Shown one piece after another: positions 8,670 through 18,683 of a stretch of DNA of 62,476 nucleotides (position 1 is the stretch's first letter; each line of letters starts with the position of its first letter). The notes beneath the pieces were generated by a model. The model was not told the origin of the DNA. It saw nothing but the letters and a program-made list of their open reading frames with translations, and ran no database searches. The DNA comes from Acidobacteriota bacterium (GTDB lineage: Bacteria; Acidobacteriota; Thermoanaerobaculia; Thermoanaerobaculales; Thermoanaerobaculaceae), in contig PMLC01000075.1 in the NCBI GenBank assembly GCA_003158745.1, forward strand, positions 1-62,476, read 5' to 3'. Made by a program: the position numbers and the translations under genes.

Positions 8670-10445
8670 GTGCGCCGCTTACTTCTCCTGGCAGGTGGTG
8701 CTTGCCTTGCGTTGTTTTCCGGTCCGGCGAGTGCCGCCGGGCCGGTGTTCTCAGTGGCGGCGAGGTGGATGGACGCCCCTCCCGAACCGAACGGCAGCGC
8801 CGTCCTCGAACTCGTAGTGACCGTCCTGCCTGGCTGGCATGTCAACTCCGATACGCCTCTCGACCCCTATCTGATCCCTACCAAGGCGAGCCTCAACCTG
8901 CCGCCGGGATGGACTGCGGCCAAGCCCACCTACCCCCGTTCAAAAGTCGTCAAGCTGGCTTTCAGCGAGGACAAACTCGCGGTCTTCGAGGGCCGGTGCT
9001 CGATTACGATCCCGATCAGCCTCGCCGTTGGTGCCGCTCGCCCGGATGCCCTGCACGGCCTCGTCGAGGCCCAGGCCTGCAACAACCAACTCTGCCTGGC
9101 GCCAGCGGAGGTTCCTTTTGCCGTGGCGCTCGCCGCCGCGGTGACGACCGCCCCGCCAAGCAGCGGTCAAGAACAAGGCGTGACGGACCGCATCGTTGTA
9201 CCGGAGGGTCCAAACCCAGCCACGGCTCAGGCAGCAGCTGGCGTGCCCAAGGGTTTTGGTGGCGCGGGCCTCCTCCTGCAGCTTGCGATAGTCTTCCTCG
9301 CCGGACTTGCCCTGAACCTGACCCCGTGCGTCTACCCGCTCATTCCAATCACGGTGGGCTTCTTCGCCGCCCAGAGGCAGGACAGCCGCGGACGAACCTG
9401 GCTCCTCGCCTCCACCTATGTTCTCGGGATGAGCGTGACCTACTCCGCGCTCGGGGTGCTCGCTGCCCTCTCCGGCCGCCTCTTCGGTTCAGCGATGCAA
9501 TCTCCCTGGGTGGTCGCGCTCATCGTCGTCGTGCTGTTGGCGCTCGCGGCGTCGATGTTCGGCCTCTGGGAGCTGCGCATTCCGGCATGGGCCTCGCGGG
9601 CCTCGGGCGGACGCAGCGGGCTCGCCGGAGCACTGGTCATGGGGCTCGTGGTTGGGCTGGTGGCAGCGCCCTGCATCGGGCCCTTCGTCCTCGGCCTGCT
9701 GACGTACGTCGGTCAGAGGCAGGATGTCTTGCTTGGCCTCGTGCTCTTCTTCGCGCTTTCGCTCGGTCTCGGCCTCCCCTATCTGCTGCTCGGCGTCTTC
9801 ACGGGGGCGCTCGACCGCATCCCGAACTCGGGCGTGTGGATGAGCGGCGTCCGCCAGCTCTTCGGCGTCCTGTTGATCGCCTTGGCGGGCTATTTCCTGC
9901 GCCCACTCCTCCCGCGGCCGACAGGAGATCTTCTCTTCGCGGGTCTCCTCGTGGCCGGCGGTCTGTATCTCCTCCTCGCCGCCCGACCCGGCCACGAGCA
10001 GGCCTGGGTGGACCGCTTCATGCGCCTCGCAAGCGCGGCCATACTCCTCGCCGGCGTTCTTCTCTTTCCGGCAACCGGCAAGACCCAGAGCGACGAGGTG
10101 ACCTGGGAGACGTACGACGAGGCGTCAGTGCAGAAAGCGATTTCAAGTGGAAAGCCGGTTGTGCTGGACTTCTATGCCACGTGGTGCGTCCCGTGCAAGG
10201 AACTTGACGAGAAGACGTTCGCTCAGCCCGAGGTGGCCGCCCGCCTAGCCGCTTTCGAGCGCTTCAAGGTGGACCTCACCACAAGCAATCCGGCGACCGA
10301 AGCACTACGCCGCCGGTTCGATGTGGCTGGCGTCCCGACCATTGCGTTCTTTGTGGCAGGCCGTGAGGTCGGCTCCGCGCGGCTGACGGGCTTCGAGCCT
10401 CCCAGTGCCTTTCTCGAACGCTTGGCGAGCGTCGAGGGCAGGTAA
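8670..10445 (+). CDS. dsbD: Thiol:disulfide interchange protein DsbD
   Basis: Carries reducing power from cytoplasmic thioredoxin across the inner membrane to the periplasm, for disulfide isomerisation and cytochrome c maturation. 591 residues in the standard three-part layout: signal peptide and DsbD-alpha domain (about 25-160, with the C-N-N-Q-L-C pair); eight-helix beta domain (about 200-470) with LTPCVYPLIP and APCIGPFVLG cysteines; and a thioredoxin-like gamma domain with WCVPC at about 506. GTG start at 8670 with GGGAGG upstream. Divergent from the multiheme cytochrome operon, which fits a role in heme attachment. All redox cysteines are present. Confidence 0.95.
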   Translation: MRRLLLLAGGACLALFSGPASAAGPVFSVAARWMDAPPEPNGSAVLELVVTVLPGWHVNSDTPLDPYLIPTKASLNLPPGWTAAKPTYPRSKVVKLAFSEDKLAVFEGRCSITIPISLAVGAARPDALHGLVEAQACNNQLCLAPAEVPFAVALAAAVTTAPPSSGQEQGVTDRIVVPEGPNPATAQAAAGVPKGFGGAGLLLQLAIVFLAGLALNLTPCVYPLIPITVGFFAAQRQDSRGRTWLLASTYVLGMSVTYSALGVLAALSGRLFGSAMQSPWVVALIVVVLLALAASMFGLWELRIPAWASRASGGRSGLAGALVMGLVVGLVAAPCIGPFVLGLLTYVGQRQDVLLGLVLFFALSLGLGLPYLLLGVFTGALDRIPNSGVWMSGVRQLFGVLLIALAGYFLRPLLPRPTGDLLFAGLLVAGGLYLLLAARPGHEQAWVDRFMRLASAAILLAGVLLFPATGKTQSDEVTWETYDEASVQKAISSGKPVVLDFYATWCVPCKELDEKTFAQPEVAARLAAFERFKVDLTTSNPATEALRRRFDVAGVPTIAFFVAGREVGSARLTGFEPPSAFLERLASVEGR

Positions 10446-10527
10446 GGACCAAGCAGCAGCGGGCGCCCATGCACGAGCGCAGCTGTTGACCCGGATCTCT
10501 TTGGAACTTCGGGGCCTCGATCTTCTC

Positions 10528-11409
10528 CTAGCGCTCGTTTCCCGCGTCTTGAGTCGCGGCCGCGTCCTCCCAGGCCCAGATCGATTCGTCTTCGTCGAAC
10601 TCCGGCAACTTGGGCATGTGACCCCTTGCCGCGTTGGCGCGCCACTCCCACAGAATCGCCCACTTCAGGTAGGTCCCGAACGCCTGCAGCATGCAGAAAA
10701 CGAGGCCGGGCATTCCGTCGAGGAACCCGCCCTGAAGCAGGTACATGCGAACAAAGCGCCAGAGCGGCCGGCCGAAAACCTCTGCGAAGCCGGACCCGCG
10801 GCTCGTGGTCCAACCCTGAGCGGCTCCCCAGAAACCATACTTCACGATCCGCGGGAGGTACTGGTCGAACGACTCGATCATGTAGTGCAGCATGGGGTTC
10901 TTCAGAACGAGTGCCGGGCCTCGCGTCTGCATGTCCGCGTGCACACGCTTGTTTGGGTAGCGCCCCGCACCCCGCTTGACGAGACGGACGACCCGGTCGT
11001 GCTGCCAGCCCGAGTAGCGGATCTCGCGGTCCATGAAGTACACACGCCTCTTGATCGTGTAGGCGTCGGCCCGCGGACCCGACGCGAGCAGGGCGGCGAT
11101 CTCGGCTTGAAGCTCGGGGGTACAGCGTTCGTCCGCATCGAAGATCAGCAGCCACTCGAAGCGGGTCTGATCCATCGCCCAGTTCTTCTGCGACGCGGAA
11201 CCCTTGTACGGCCGCTGAAGGCAGCGGACCTTGGCGAACGACCGCGCTATCTCGGGCGTCCGGTCGGTTGAGAAGGAGTCGACGACCACGATCTCGTCGC
11301 ACCACAGCAGCGACTCGATGCAGTCACCGAGATTTCGCTCCTCGTTGAACGTCGTGACGACCGCCGAGACGCGTGGACGGTCCTGTGGGTGCGCCTCACC
11401 CGTTGCCAT
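10528..11409 (-). CDS. Family 2 glycosyltransferase, KdtX/WaaE-like
   Basis: 293 residues, cytosolic or membrane-associated. GT2 features: VSAVVTTFNEERNL at about 14, VVDSFSTDRT at about 41, and the metal-site IFDADERC at about 89. The QKNWA and LNPMLHY-type stretches and the length match the WaaE/KdtX group, which adds glucose to the LPS core. A hydrophobic C-terminal segment (about 225-255) may attach it to the membrane. The acceptor cannot be deduced; lipopolysaccharide core is an inference from the family. Convergent with dsbD. Confidence 0.8.
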   Translation of the reverse strand: MATGEAHPQDRPRVSAVVTTFNEERNLGDCIESLLWCDEIVVVDSFSTDRTPEIARSFAKVRCLQRPYKGSASQKNWAMDQTRFEWLLIFDADERCTPELQAEIAALLASGPRADAYTIKRRVYFMDREIRYSGWQHDRVVRLVKRGAGRYPNKRVHADMQTRGPALVLKNPMLHYMIESFDQYLPRIVKYGFWGAAQGWTTSRGSGFAEVFGRPLWRFVRMYLLQGGFLDGMPGLVFCMLQAFGTYLKWAILWEWRANAARGHMPKLPEFDEDESIWAWEDAAATQDAGNER

Positions 11410-11488
11410 GCCTACCTCCGCACCGGCATGTTACACGGCAACGGGGAGAGAGGGGCCCTGGCGCGACCGCCTCGGGGCGCTTCGCGCC

Positions 11489-12733
<1,245 letters not shown>

Positions 12734-12851
12734 GGCCCCCCCCCTTTTTCGGCCGAACACGCTATGCCGGGCGGAGGGTACACACGAGCCGTCACAGGGT
12801 CAAGAACCCGCCCACTTGTGAACGGCCCCACCGGGGGGTTAAGGTGGTGGA

Positions 12852-13253
12852 ATGGAACTGGCTCCGGTGACCATCGAACGGCTCATCGAGGCGGCGCGTC
12901 GAGCCCAGCAGAAGGCGTACGCGCCGTATTCGCAGTTCCCGGTCGGCGCGGCGGTGCTCGCCGAAGACGGGCGGATCTTCGCGGGCTGCAACGTGGAGAA
13001 CAGTTCGTTCGGCCTCACCGTGTGCGCCGAGCGAAACGCCGTTGCGGCGACGATCGTGGCAGGCGCGCGTCCATGCGCCGTAGCAGTCGTCGCCAGCGCC
13101 TCACTCGTCGCGCCGTGTGGAGCCTGCAGGCAGGTCCTCGCCGAGTTTTCGCCCGAGATGCCCGTGGTCCTCGCAAACTCTGCTACGGACGGAAGACAGC
13201 TCACCGCGCTCGATGCGCTCCTGCCCGACGCTTTCCACTTCACCAGAGATTAG
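12852..13253 (+). CDS. cdd: Cytidine deaminase
   Basis: Hydrolytic deamination of cytidine and deoxycytidine in pyrimidine salvage. 133 residues, the usual size of the homotetrameric class. Zinc ligands and catalytic Glu in TVCAERNAV (about 55-60) and PCGACRQVL (about 90-97). Substrate-binding FPVGAAVL and GCNVENSSFG are intact. AAGGTGG lies upstream of the ATG. Divergent from icd and overlapping the convergent regulator gene by 4 bp at its stop. Confidence 0.95.
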   Translation: MELAPVTIERLIEAARRAQQKAYAPYSQFPVGAAVLAEDGRIFAGCNVENSSFGLTVCAERNAVAATIVAGARPCAVAVVASASLVAPCGACRQVLAEFSPEMPVVLANSATDGRQLTALDALLPDAFHFTRD

Positions 13254-15061
13254 TTCTTCGCGGCGCGCCGGCGCAGGAACCTGTAGTCCGGCACCTCGTA
13301 GTCCTTGAGCTTGGCGATCAGGGCCCCGCGCGAGATTCCCAGAGTACGCGCGGATTTCGACTGGTTGCCCTTGAGTCGGCGCATCACACGGTCGATGATC
13401 ATCCGCTCGACGCGCGGAACAACCTCCTTAAGGCTGTCGGATGCCAGCACATCGCTCAGACCAGCCACAGTATCGCCACCCTTGCCGTCGACGAGGGGCC
13501 TGCCTGAGGTCAGGTTCTCGCACCTGACCATCTCCCGATCCGGCGTAGCGGTGACGAGACGATTGATCTCGCCGACCAACTCGGCCATCTCTCCCGGAAA
13601 CGAGTGCGCAAGAAGCGTGTTGAGGCACTCGAGTGTGATCCCCCTCAGACTCTTGCCCTGCTCGCCGGAGACTTGCCGAAGCAGGCCGGCTATAAGCAGG
13701 GGCAGGTCCTCCCGCCGCTCCGCCAGACGCGGCACACGCAGCATGCGACGGGAGAAGAGCATGAACAGCGTAGAGGCAAGCATGCCCTGCTGAACGAGGG
13801 CGAGCGGGTCTTCCCCACACGTCACGACCCAGAGGAGCGACTCGCCGTCCGCGGGAACACGTTGCTGCGCCGAAATCAAGCCGGCGAGCTCGGCCTGTAG
13901 CGCCAGCGAAAGTCTATCCACGTTCCGGAGTATCAGCGCGCCTCCGCGCGCCTTCCCTAGAGCTCCCTCGGCACTTCCGGTGAGAGTCGGATGGCCCACG
14001 GTGCCAAACAAGAGGTTGCGCACACCTGCGTCATCCAGCCCCTGGCCATCCACGACCACAACCGGGCGTCCCTGCATCGTGCCGATCGTGGCCAGGAACC
14101 GAGCCGTCTCCGTGCGACCGGTGCCCTCACCGCCGCAGATGAGAACGGGATCGCCCCCGAAAGCCGCCCCGAGCATCCCGGCCCGTAGCACCTGGACTGC
14201 CTGAGAGCTACCAAGAACCTGGGCCTCCAGGCGCTGACCCGCCTCCTTTTCCCCGCTACCGACCGAGCCGCCCTCACGGCCGATGTCACGCCATCGCATC
14301 CCGAGGAGGCGCGCCGCCTCGCACAGGAGGCCGACACCTTCGCTTCCGAGGCTGCCAATCGGACGAGCTGCCACGACCGCCACCAAGTCCTTGGCCGGGG
14401 TGACAACGGGAACGACGGCGGCGACGCCCGCCCCATAGGGGACCTGGGCGTACCGCCCCGGCGCTCGAAGTTCGCCCAACACCGAAGGAGCCAGGCGCGG
14501 CAGGTTGCCGGCCCAAACCGACGCCAGCGCAACGGCGTCGCCGTCCCCTCCCGGGACCAGCACCGCCACTTCAACGTCTGGCAATGCGTCTTGAACCGCA
14601 CCTATCAAGCGCTGAAAGCAATCGCGCCGGGGCGTTGCGAGGATCTCGCTGAACTTGTTTCTTGCAACGGCGAAACCCGTGGGATCGGGCAGGAACACCG
14701 TCTGTTCCACGGCCTCGCGCGGCCTCGCGGTGGACCCCTTCCTGGGAACCTCCGGTTTGTCGGCCTCGACGCCCTGCCCGCTGCCCCGGAAAACCAGGGT
14801 CACGCCGCCAAAGCGGATCTTGTCCCCGGGGTTGAGGAGGCCTCGCGCCCGTCTCTCGCCGTTGAGAACGACCGTGAGGCGATCGCCCGTCACAAAGGTG
14901 AACACATCGCCGTTGCGATGGATGACGAGGTGTCGCTCGGCGACACCTGGGGACCGCACGACGACGTCGTTCTTGCTTGACGAGCCGACCGTGATGTGGC
15001 TGCTGGAAAGACGATAGGTCAGCATGGCACCGTTTTCCGTTTCAAGTGCGAGCATAACCAT
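13250..15061 (-). CDS. FHA / degenerate sigma-54-type AAA+ / Fis regulator
   Basis: 603 residues. N-terminal FHA phosphothreonine-binding domain (about 10-95; VGSSSKNDVVV, RHLVIHR). A GAF-like middle follows (about 120-255), then a domain aligning with sigma-54 activator AAA+ (about 280-500) and a Fis-type HTH at the C-terminus (KSARTLGISRGALIAKL, about 570). The ATPase core is not canonical: Walker A is GEGTGRTE with Arg for the invariant Lys, the GAFTGA loop reads PTLTGS, Walker B reads ILRNV instead of FLDEI, and the arginine-finger FRxDL segment is lost. It probably binds DNA but cannot remodel sigma-54 polymerase. ATG at 15061 has GGGAGG upstream. Confidence 0.85.
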   Translation of the reverse strand: MVMLALETENGAMLTYRLSSSHITVGSSSKNDVVVRSPGVAERHLVIHRNGDVFTFVTGDRLTVVLNGERRARGLLNPGDKIRFGGVTLVFRGSGQGVEADKPEVPRKGSTARPREAVEQTVFLPDPTGFAVARNKFSEILATPRRDCFQRLIGAVQDALPDVEVAVLVPGGDGDAVALASVWAGNLPRLAPSVLGELRAPGRYAQVPYGAGVAAVVPVVTPAKDLVAVVAARPIGSLGSEGVGLLCEAARLLGMRWRDIGREGGSVGSGEKEAGQRLEAQVLGSSQAVQVLRAGMLGAAFGGDPVLICGGEGTGRTETARFLATIGTMQGRPVVVVDGQGLDDAGVRNLLFGTVGHPTLTGSAEGALGKARGGALILRNVDRLSLALQAELAGLISAQQRVPADGESLLWVVTCGEDPLALVQQGMLASTLFMLFSRRMLRVPRLAERREDLPLLIAGLLRQVSGEQGKSLRGITLECLNTLLAHSFPGEMAELVGEINRLVTATPDREMVRCENLTSGRPLVDGKGGDTVAGLSDVLASDSLKEVVPRVERMIIDRVMRRLKGNQSKSARTLGISRGALIAKLKDYEVPDYRFLRRRAAKN

Positions 15062-15084
15062 TGCGCCTCCCATCAGACTGTCTA

Positions 15085-15113
15085 ACTATACTCCAACTCA
15101 AAGAACGCTCCAA
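15085..15113 (-). promoter_or_regulatory. Sigma-70-type promoter for the FHA/Fis regulator
   Basis: Read on the minus strand, TTGGAG (15113-15108) and TATAGT (15090-15085) are separated by exactly 17 nt. They sit 24 nt upstream of the start codon of the regulator gene. An AT-rich patch in otherwise GC-rich DNA supports it. Confidence 0.6.
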
Positions 15114-15226
15114 TCGCGGATGTTCGTGACTCGTGCATTGCTAATCCAGTTTGAAAATGCGACAAGGCCAGTCTCCCGTAAGGATTCGGTGGCACCATTG
15201 CCCGCGCCGGCACGGATGCTCTCGGG

Positions 15227-16680
15227 TCACTCGGGAATGGCGAGTCTCATCCTATTTGGCAGGAAGATCGTTGGAACACCGCTTAGCTGCCACCGTCGTT
15301 GAATCGCAAAGGCCGTGTCGTAGTGCAGGAACCGGCAGTAGAGCTTCTCCTGATCGAACACGAACTTGACCAGGAAGAACGCACCTTTCGGGAACTCCCT
15401 GTGTACCTCGTCGCACAACTGCTCGGCTTTCAGAACCACTTCGGTTCCCATTCGCTACCGGTACGCCGCCACGAAGCCGAGGCCTCGTGCGAAGTCCACG
15501 TAGCGCTTCAATCCGCTCTCGGTGCTTGCGATAGGGGATTCGACCTCGGTCTTGCCCTTGAAGCGGCCAGAATCGACAACCCCCACCGAGAGAAGAACCA
15601 CGTTCTTGTAGTACCCCGGAAAGAGCCTCTGGATCGAGAGCAGCGCATGCATCCCAAGGCCGCCATATCCGGACACCATGAGCATCGCCACAGGCGCAAT
15701 GCAATCGACTCCGGCCGTCACTGGCGCGGCTCCATCGGTTGGGATTTCCTTGAGCATTGCGCCGAACTCAGCGATTTCGCGCTGGACGGTACGGTAGTGC
15801 CCCTGAACCAGGATGCACAGGACAATCAGACAGGACGTGATGGCGAAAGTCAGCCACCTACCCTCAGCGAACCTCTCTTAGGTCGTGATCGCGAGGATCG
15901 CGATGGAGAGAATGAGGGTCACAGTATGAAGCGCCACCGTGCCGAGCAAACGCCGCTCACGGTGTCGTTCCGTCAGCCACATCTTCGCCATTCTGATCTG
16001 CGTGAGGCTGAAGGTGTGAACACGTTGATCGCGCAAAGCACGACCAGGAACGACCCGCGTCCCTGGGCGTACACTATCAGCAAAGCAGCAGCGGCGGCCA
16101 TCAGCCAGGCGCCGATGCCCCACCCTCCGATGGCCCATGAGCCCATCATTCGATCGAGGAGCACGGCGCTCACGGTCCCCCCTCCTGGGGTGACGCATGC
16201 CAGAGGAGGTAGCAGACGAGAATCCCGCCCGCCATAAAGGCGAGGGAAAGGGCCATGTAGGCCATCGTGCGTTTCGCGGTCGCGAACCTGGGTTCTTTCA
16301 AGATCTGCAGACCGTTGGACACCGCCTCGATCCCCGTGTAGTTCCCCGCACCCAGTGAGTACGCGCGCATGAACAGCAGAAAGACAGCCAAAGCGCCTAT
16401 CTGGCTCACGTCCCGCGCCATGGCCGTGTGAGTGCCGCGCACAACTTCCGGCAGGACCCAGAGGTGGTTCGCGAGGCCGTCCAGGATCAGCACTGCGTGG
16501 GTCAGGATGAACAAAAGGAGGATCGGAAGCAGCACCTTGACCGGCTCCTTGGCGCCTCAAAGGTCGAGCACGAGAAGCACGGCCAGGATGCCCAGGTCGA
16601 GTGGCACTTTGTACGACTGCCAGGCCAGCGGCAGAAAATTCAGGTTAGCATCGACGCCCGAGCAGATCGAAGGAGCCAGG
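15227..16680 (-). pseudogene. Decayed APC-superfamily amino-acid permease
   Basis: Pieces of one APC-type transporter can be read in order on the minus strand. LPLAWQSYKVPLDLG begins near 16640; then come NYTGIEAVSNGLQILKEPR and KRTMAYMALSLAF, a short membrane segment near 16100, QIRMAKMWLTERH near 15990, and a soluble C-terminal domain ending GVPTIFLPNR at 15227. The reading frame is broken by in-frame stops at 16557 (TGA), 15878 (TAA) and 15455 (TAG) and by a frameshift at about 16170-16198. The first 140 or so residues expected of the family are missing where the LuxR-type gene begins. Not functional. Confidence 0.85.
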
Positions 16681-16768
16681 AACATATCACAGGGAGAAGG
16701 CTGCGCCGCGCGGCCGCGCGCGGGGTAAACGTTTGTCAGTGCCGTGACTTCCGCGTAGACTGACTTTG

Positions 16769-17680
16769 ATGTGGCGGCCTCCAATCCTCTTGACGCAGAC
16801 CATGCCCCCGACCGACGACCCGGCTGTCGCGGCGATTCTGCACGGTCTTGCCAGGGCGACGGGGGCCCGGGGATGCGTCCTCTCCATTCAACTTCTCCCC
16901 GACGGCCCGAGGACAACCTACAGGTTCGGTCCGGACGGATCCCACGCACCGCTCGTTATCCGCCTCGAGACGGCCGAGAGCTTTCGAGGGGTTTTCGAGC
17001 TCTACGGGGCCGGCGGTGGCCCTGCCGCGAGCCCGGCTGCCCTGGAAAGCATGCGTCCCGTCCTGGAGGGGGCGGTCCTGGCGCTTATCGAGAGGAACAA
17101 CGCGAGCCATCAGATCGACATCCTCATGCAGATCCTCGGCGCTCAGGAGGAGGCCAACCTCCTGATGGACGCGACGGGTGAGATCCTGTTCGCCAACACA
17201 CGAGGGGAGGAACTCCTCTCGTTACACACCGAACAGCCGCAGGCCCAGCTTGCCAACGACGCGCGACCTGCTCCCCTGCTCTCTCTCATCGTGGCCGAGA
17301 TGGCGAAGCTACGGGAGTCCGGCAACTGTGTGCGACGACAGATCGTGACGACCGGAGATGGCGGCCGCTGGCGACTCGAGATTGTGGCCCTGACCGGCCT
17401 CGGGAGCGTCGTCTACTCACTGGTCGTCCTCGCGCCGATCCGCCTGCCCGATCCCAACGAGATCCGGCAGCGCTTCACCGGTGTTCAGATTTCGCGCCGC
17501 GAAGCCGAGGTTCTGGCATCCGTGCTGAAGGGACACAAGGCCGGCGAGATCGCCTGCCAGCTCGGGATCACCGAGTACACGGTCAAGGACCACCTCAAGC
17601 ACGCTTACGCGAAGCTCGGCATTACGTCGCGCGGTCAGCTCCTTTCACGGCTCGCAGTGGTCGTCCCGGGCACTACGTAG
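16769..17680 (+). CDS. LuxR-type transcriptional regulator with sensory N-terminus
   Basis: About 303 residues. The C-terminal helix-turn-helix (about 235-290) has the GerE/LuxR pattern: SRREAEVLASVLKGHKAGEIA, then TVKDHLKHAYAKLGI. The middle (about 125-220) looks like a PAS domain (LLMDATGEILFANTRGEELL). The N-terminus (about 15-110) may be a GAF-like module. No receiver aspartate site, so it is probably a one-component sensor. Start uncertain: ATG 16769 is used, with TTG 16766 and ATG 16802 as alternatives and no clear ribosome site. It lies 27 bp upstream of the dihydrouridine synthase gene in the same direction. Confidence 0.8.
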   Translation: MWRPPILLTQTMPPTDDPAVAAILHGLARATGARGCVLSIQLLPDGPRTTYRFGPDGSHAPLVIRLETAESFRGVFELYGAGGGPAASPAALESMRPVLEGAVLALIERNNASHQIDILMQILGAQEEANLLMDATGEILFANTRGEELLSLHTEQPQAQLANDARPAPLLSLIVAEMAKLRESGNCVRRQIVTTGDGGRWRLEIVALTGLGSVVYSLVVLAPIRLPDPNEIRQRFTGVQISRREAEVLASVLKGHKAGEIACQLGITEYTVKDHLKHAYAKLGITSRGQLLSRLAVVVPGTT

Positions 17681-17707
17681 GCCGTAAGCGGCTTGTTATA
17701 CTCAAGC

Positions 17708-18682
17708 GTGCTGCACATAGGGGCCGTCACCGTCGATCCCCCACTGATCCTAGCTCCCATGGCCGGCATCACCGATCGGGACTTCCGATTGCTGATCCGG
17801 CGGATCGGCGGATGCGGACTCGTGTCGATGGAGTTCATCTCCAGCGAGGGCCTGACCCGGCGGCGCCCCAGCACACTCAAGATGCTGCACTTCGTGGACA
17901 ATGAGCGGCCGATCGCCATCCAGATATACGGATCCGATCCGGCACGGATGGGCGAGGCCGCCCAAGTCGTCGAAGCGATGGGAGCAGATGTCTGCGACAT
18001 CAATATGGGGTGTCCCGCCAACAAGGTGCTCAAGGGTTGTGCCGGAGCGGCGCTGACGGCCGATCTACCCCTGGCCGCAGCGATCGTACGAGCCGTCCGG
18101 ACCAGGATCCGGACTCCCCTCACCGTGAAGTTCCGACTCGGCATGACGGATGCGTCCAAGACCTTTCTCGAGCTCGGGCGGATCTGCCAAGAGGAGGGAG
18201 CCGACGGCGTCACGCTCCACCCCCGAACCGCCAAGCAACAGTTCAGCGGGCACGCCAACTGGGACGCCATCGCACAACTCAAACGGGCGCTCGGCATACC
18301 GGTGATCGGAAACGGCGACATCACCACACCCGAGATGGCTCTCGAGATGCTGCGCCGGACGGGTTGCGATGCCGCGATGATCGGCAGAGCCAGCCTCACG
18401 AACCCGTGGATCTTCAGGCAGGCGAGCGCGCTCCTGCGGGGCCAGGAGGTTTGCCAGGTCAACCTCGCGGAGCGCCGCACCCTGATGCGGTTGCACTTCG
18501 ACGAGGTGGTCCGGCGGGAGGACGAGCGGACCGCCCTGCACAAGCTCCGGAAGTTCACGGGCTGGTATACACACGGGCTCCCCGACGGCCGCAGCCTCCG
18601 TCGCCACCTCTCCGATGTGGCCTCCGCACAGGAGCTGCTGGGCGCCGTGGAGAACTATTTCGCCAACCAGGGAGCGGCCTGA
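17708..18682 (+). CDS. dusB: tRNA-dihydrouridine synthase (DusB-type)
   Basis: Reduces uridines in the tRNA D-loop with FMN and NADPH. About 324 residues. FMN-barrel opening LILAPMAGITDRDFR, catalytic Cys in DINMGCPANKVLK (about 98), substrate block LHPRTAKQQFSGHANW and phosphate-binding IGNGDI plus MIGRASLTNPWIF are all present. The start is taken as GTG 17708 because the family begins just before the APMAG strand; an in-frame TTG at 17693 is an alternative. Followed by the methyltransferase gene with 1 nt between. Confidence 0.92.
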   Translation: MLHIGAVTVDPPLILAPMAGITDRDFRLLIRRIGGCGLVSMEFISSEGLTRRRPSTLKMLHFVDNERPIAIQIYGSDPARMGEAAQVVEAMGADVCDINMGCPANKVLKGCAGAALTADLPLAAAIVRAVRTRIRTPLTVKFRLGMTDASKTFLELGRICQEEGADGVTLHPRTAKQQFSGHANWDAIAQLKRALGIPVIGNGDITTPEMALEMLRRTGCDAAMIGRASLTNPWIFRQASALLRGQEVCQVNLAERRTLMRLHFDEVVRREDERTALHKLRKFTGWYTHGLPDGRSLRRHLSDVASAQELLGAVENYFANQGAA

Positions 18683-18683
18683 A

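Noticed and set aside
8666-10207. 513-codon open frame on the plus strand within dsbD
   Set aside because: An Arg/Pro/Gly-rich shift frame of dsbD with no domain and no own ribosome site.
16557-16559. In-frame TGA in the permease remnant as a selenocysteine codon
   Set aside because: Further in-frame TAA and TAG stops and a frameshift follow, the expected residue there is Arg, and the N-terminus is missing, so it is a pseudogene stop.
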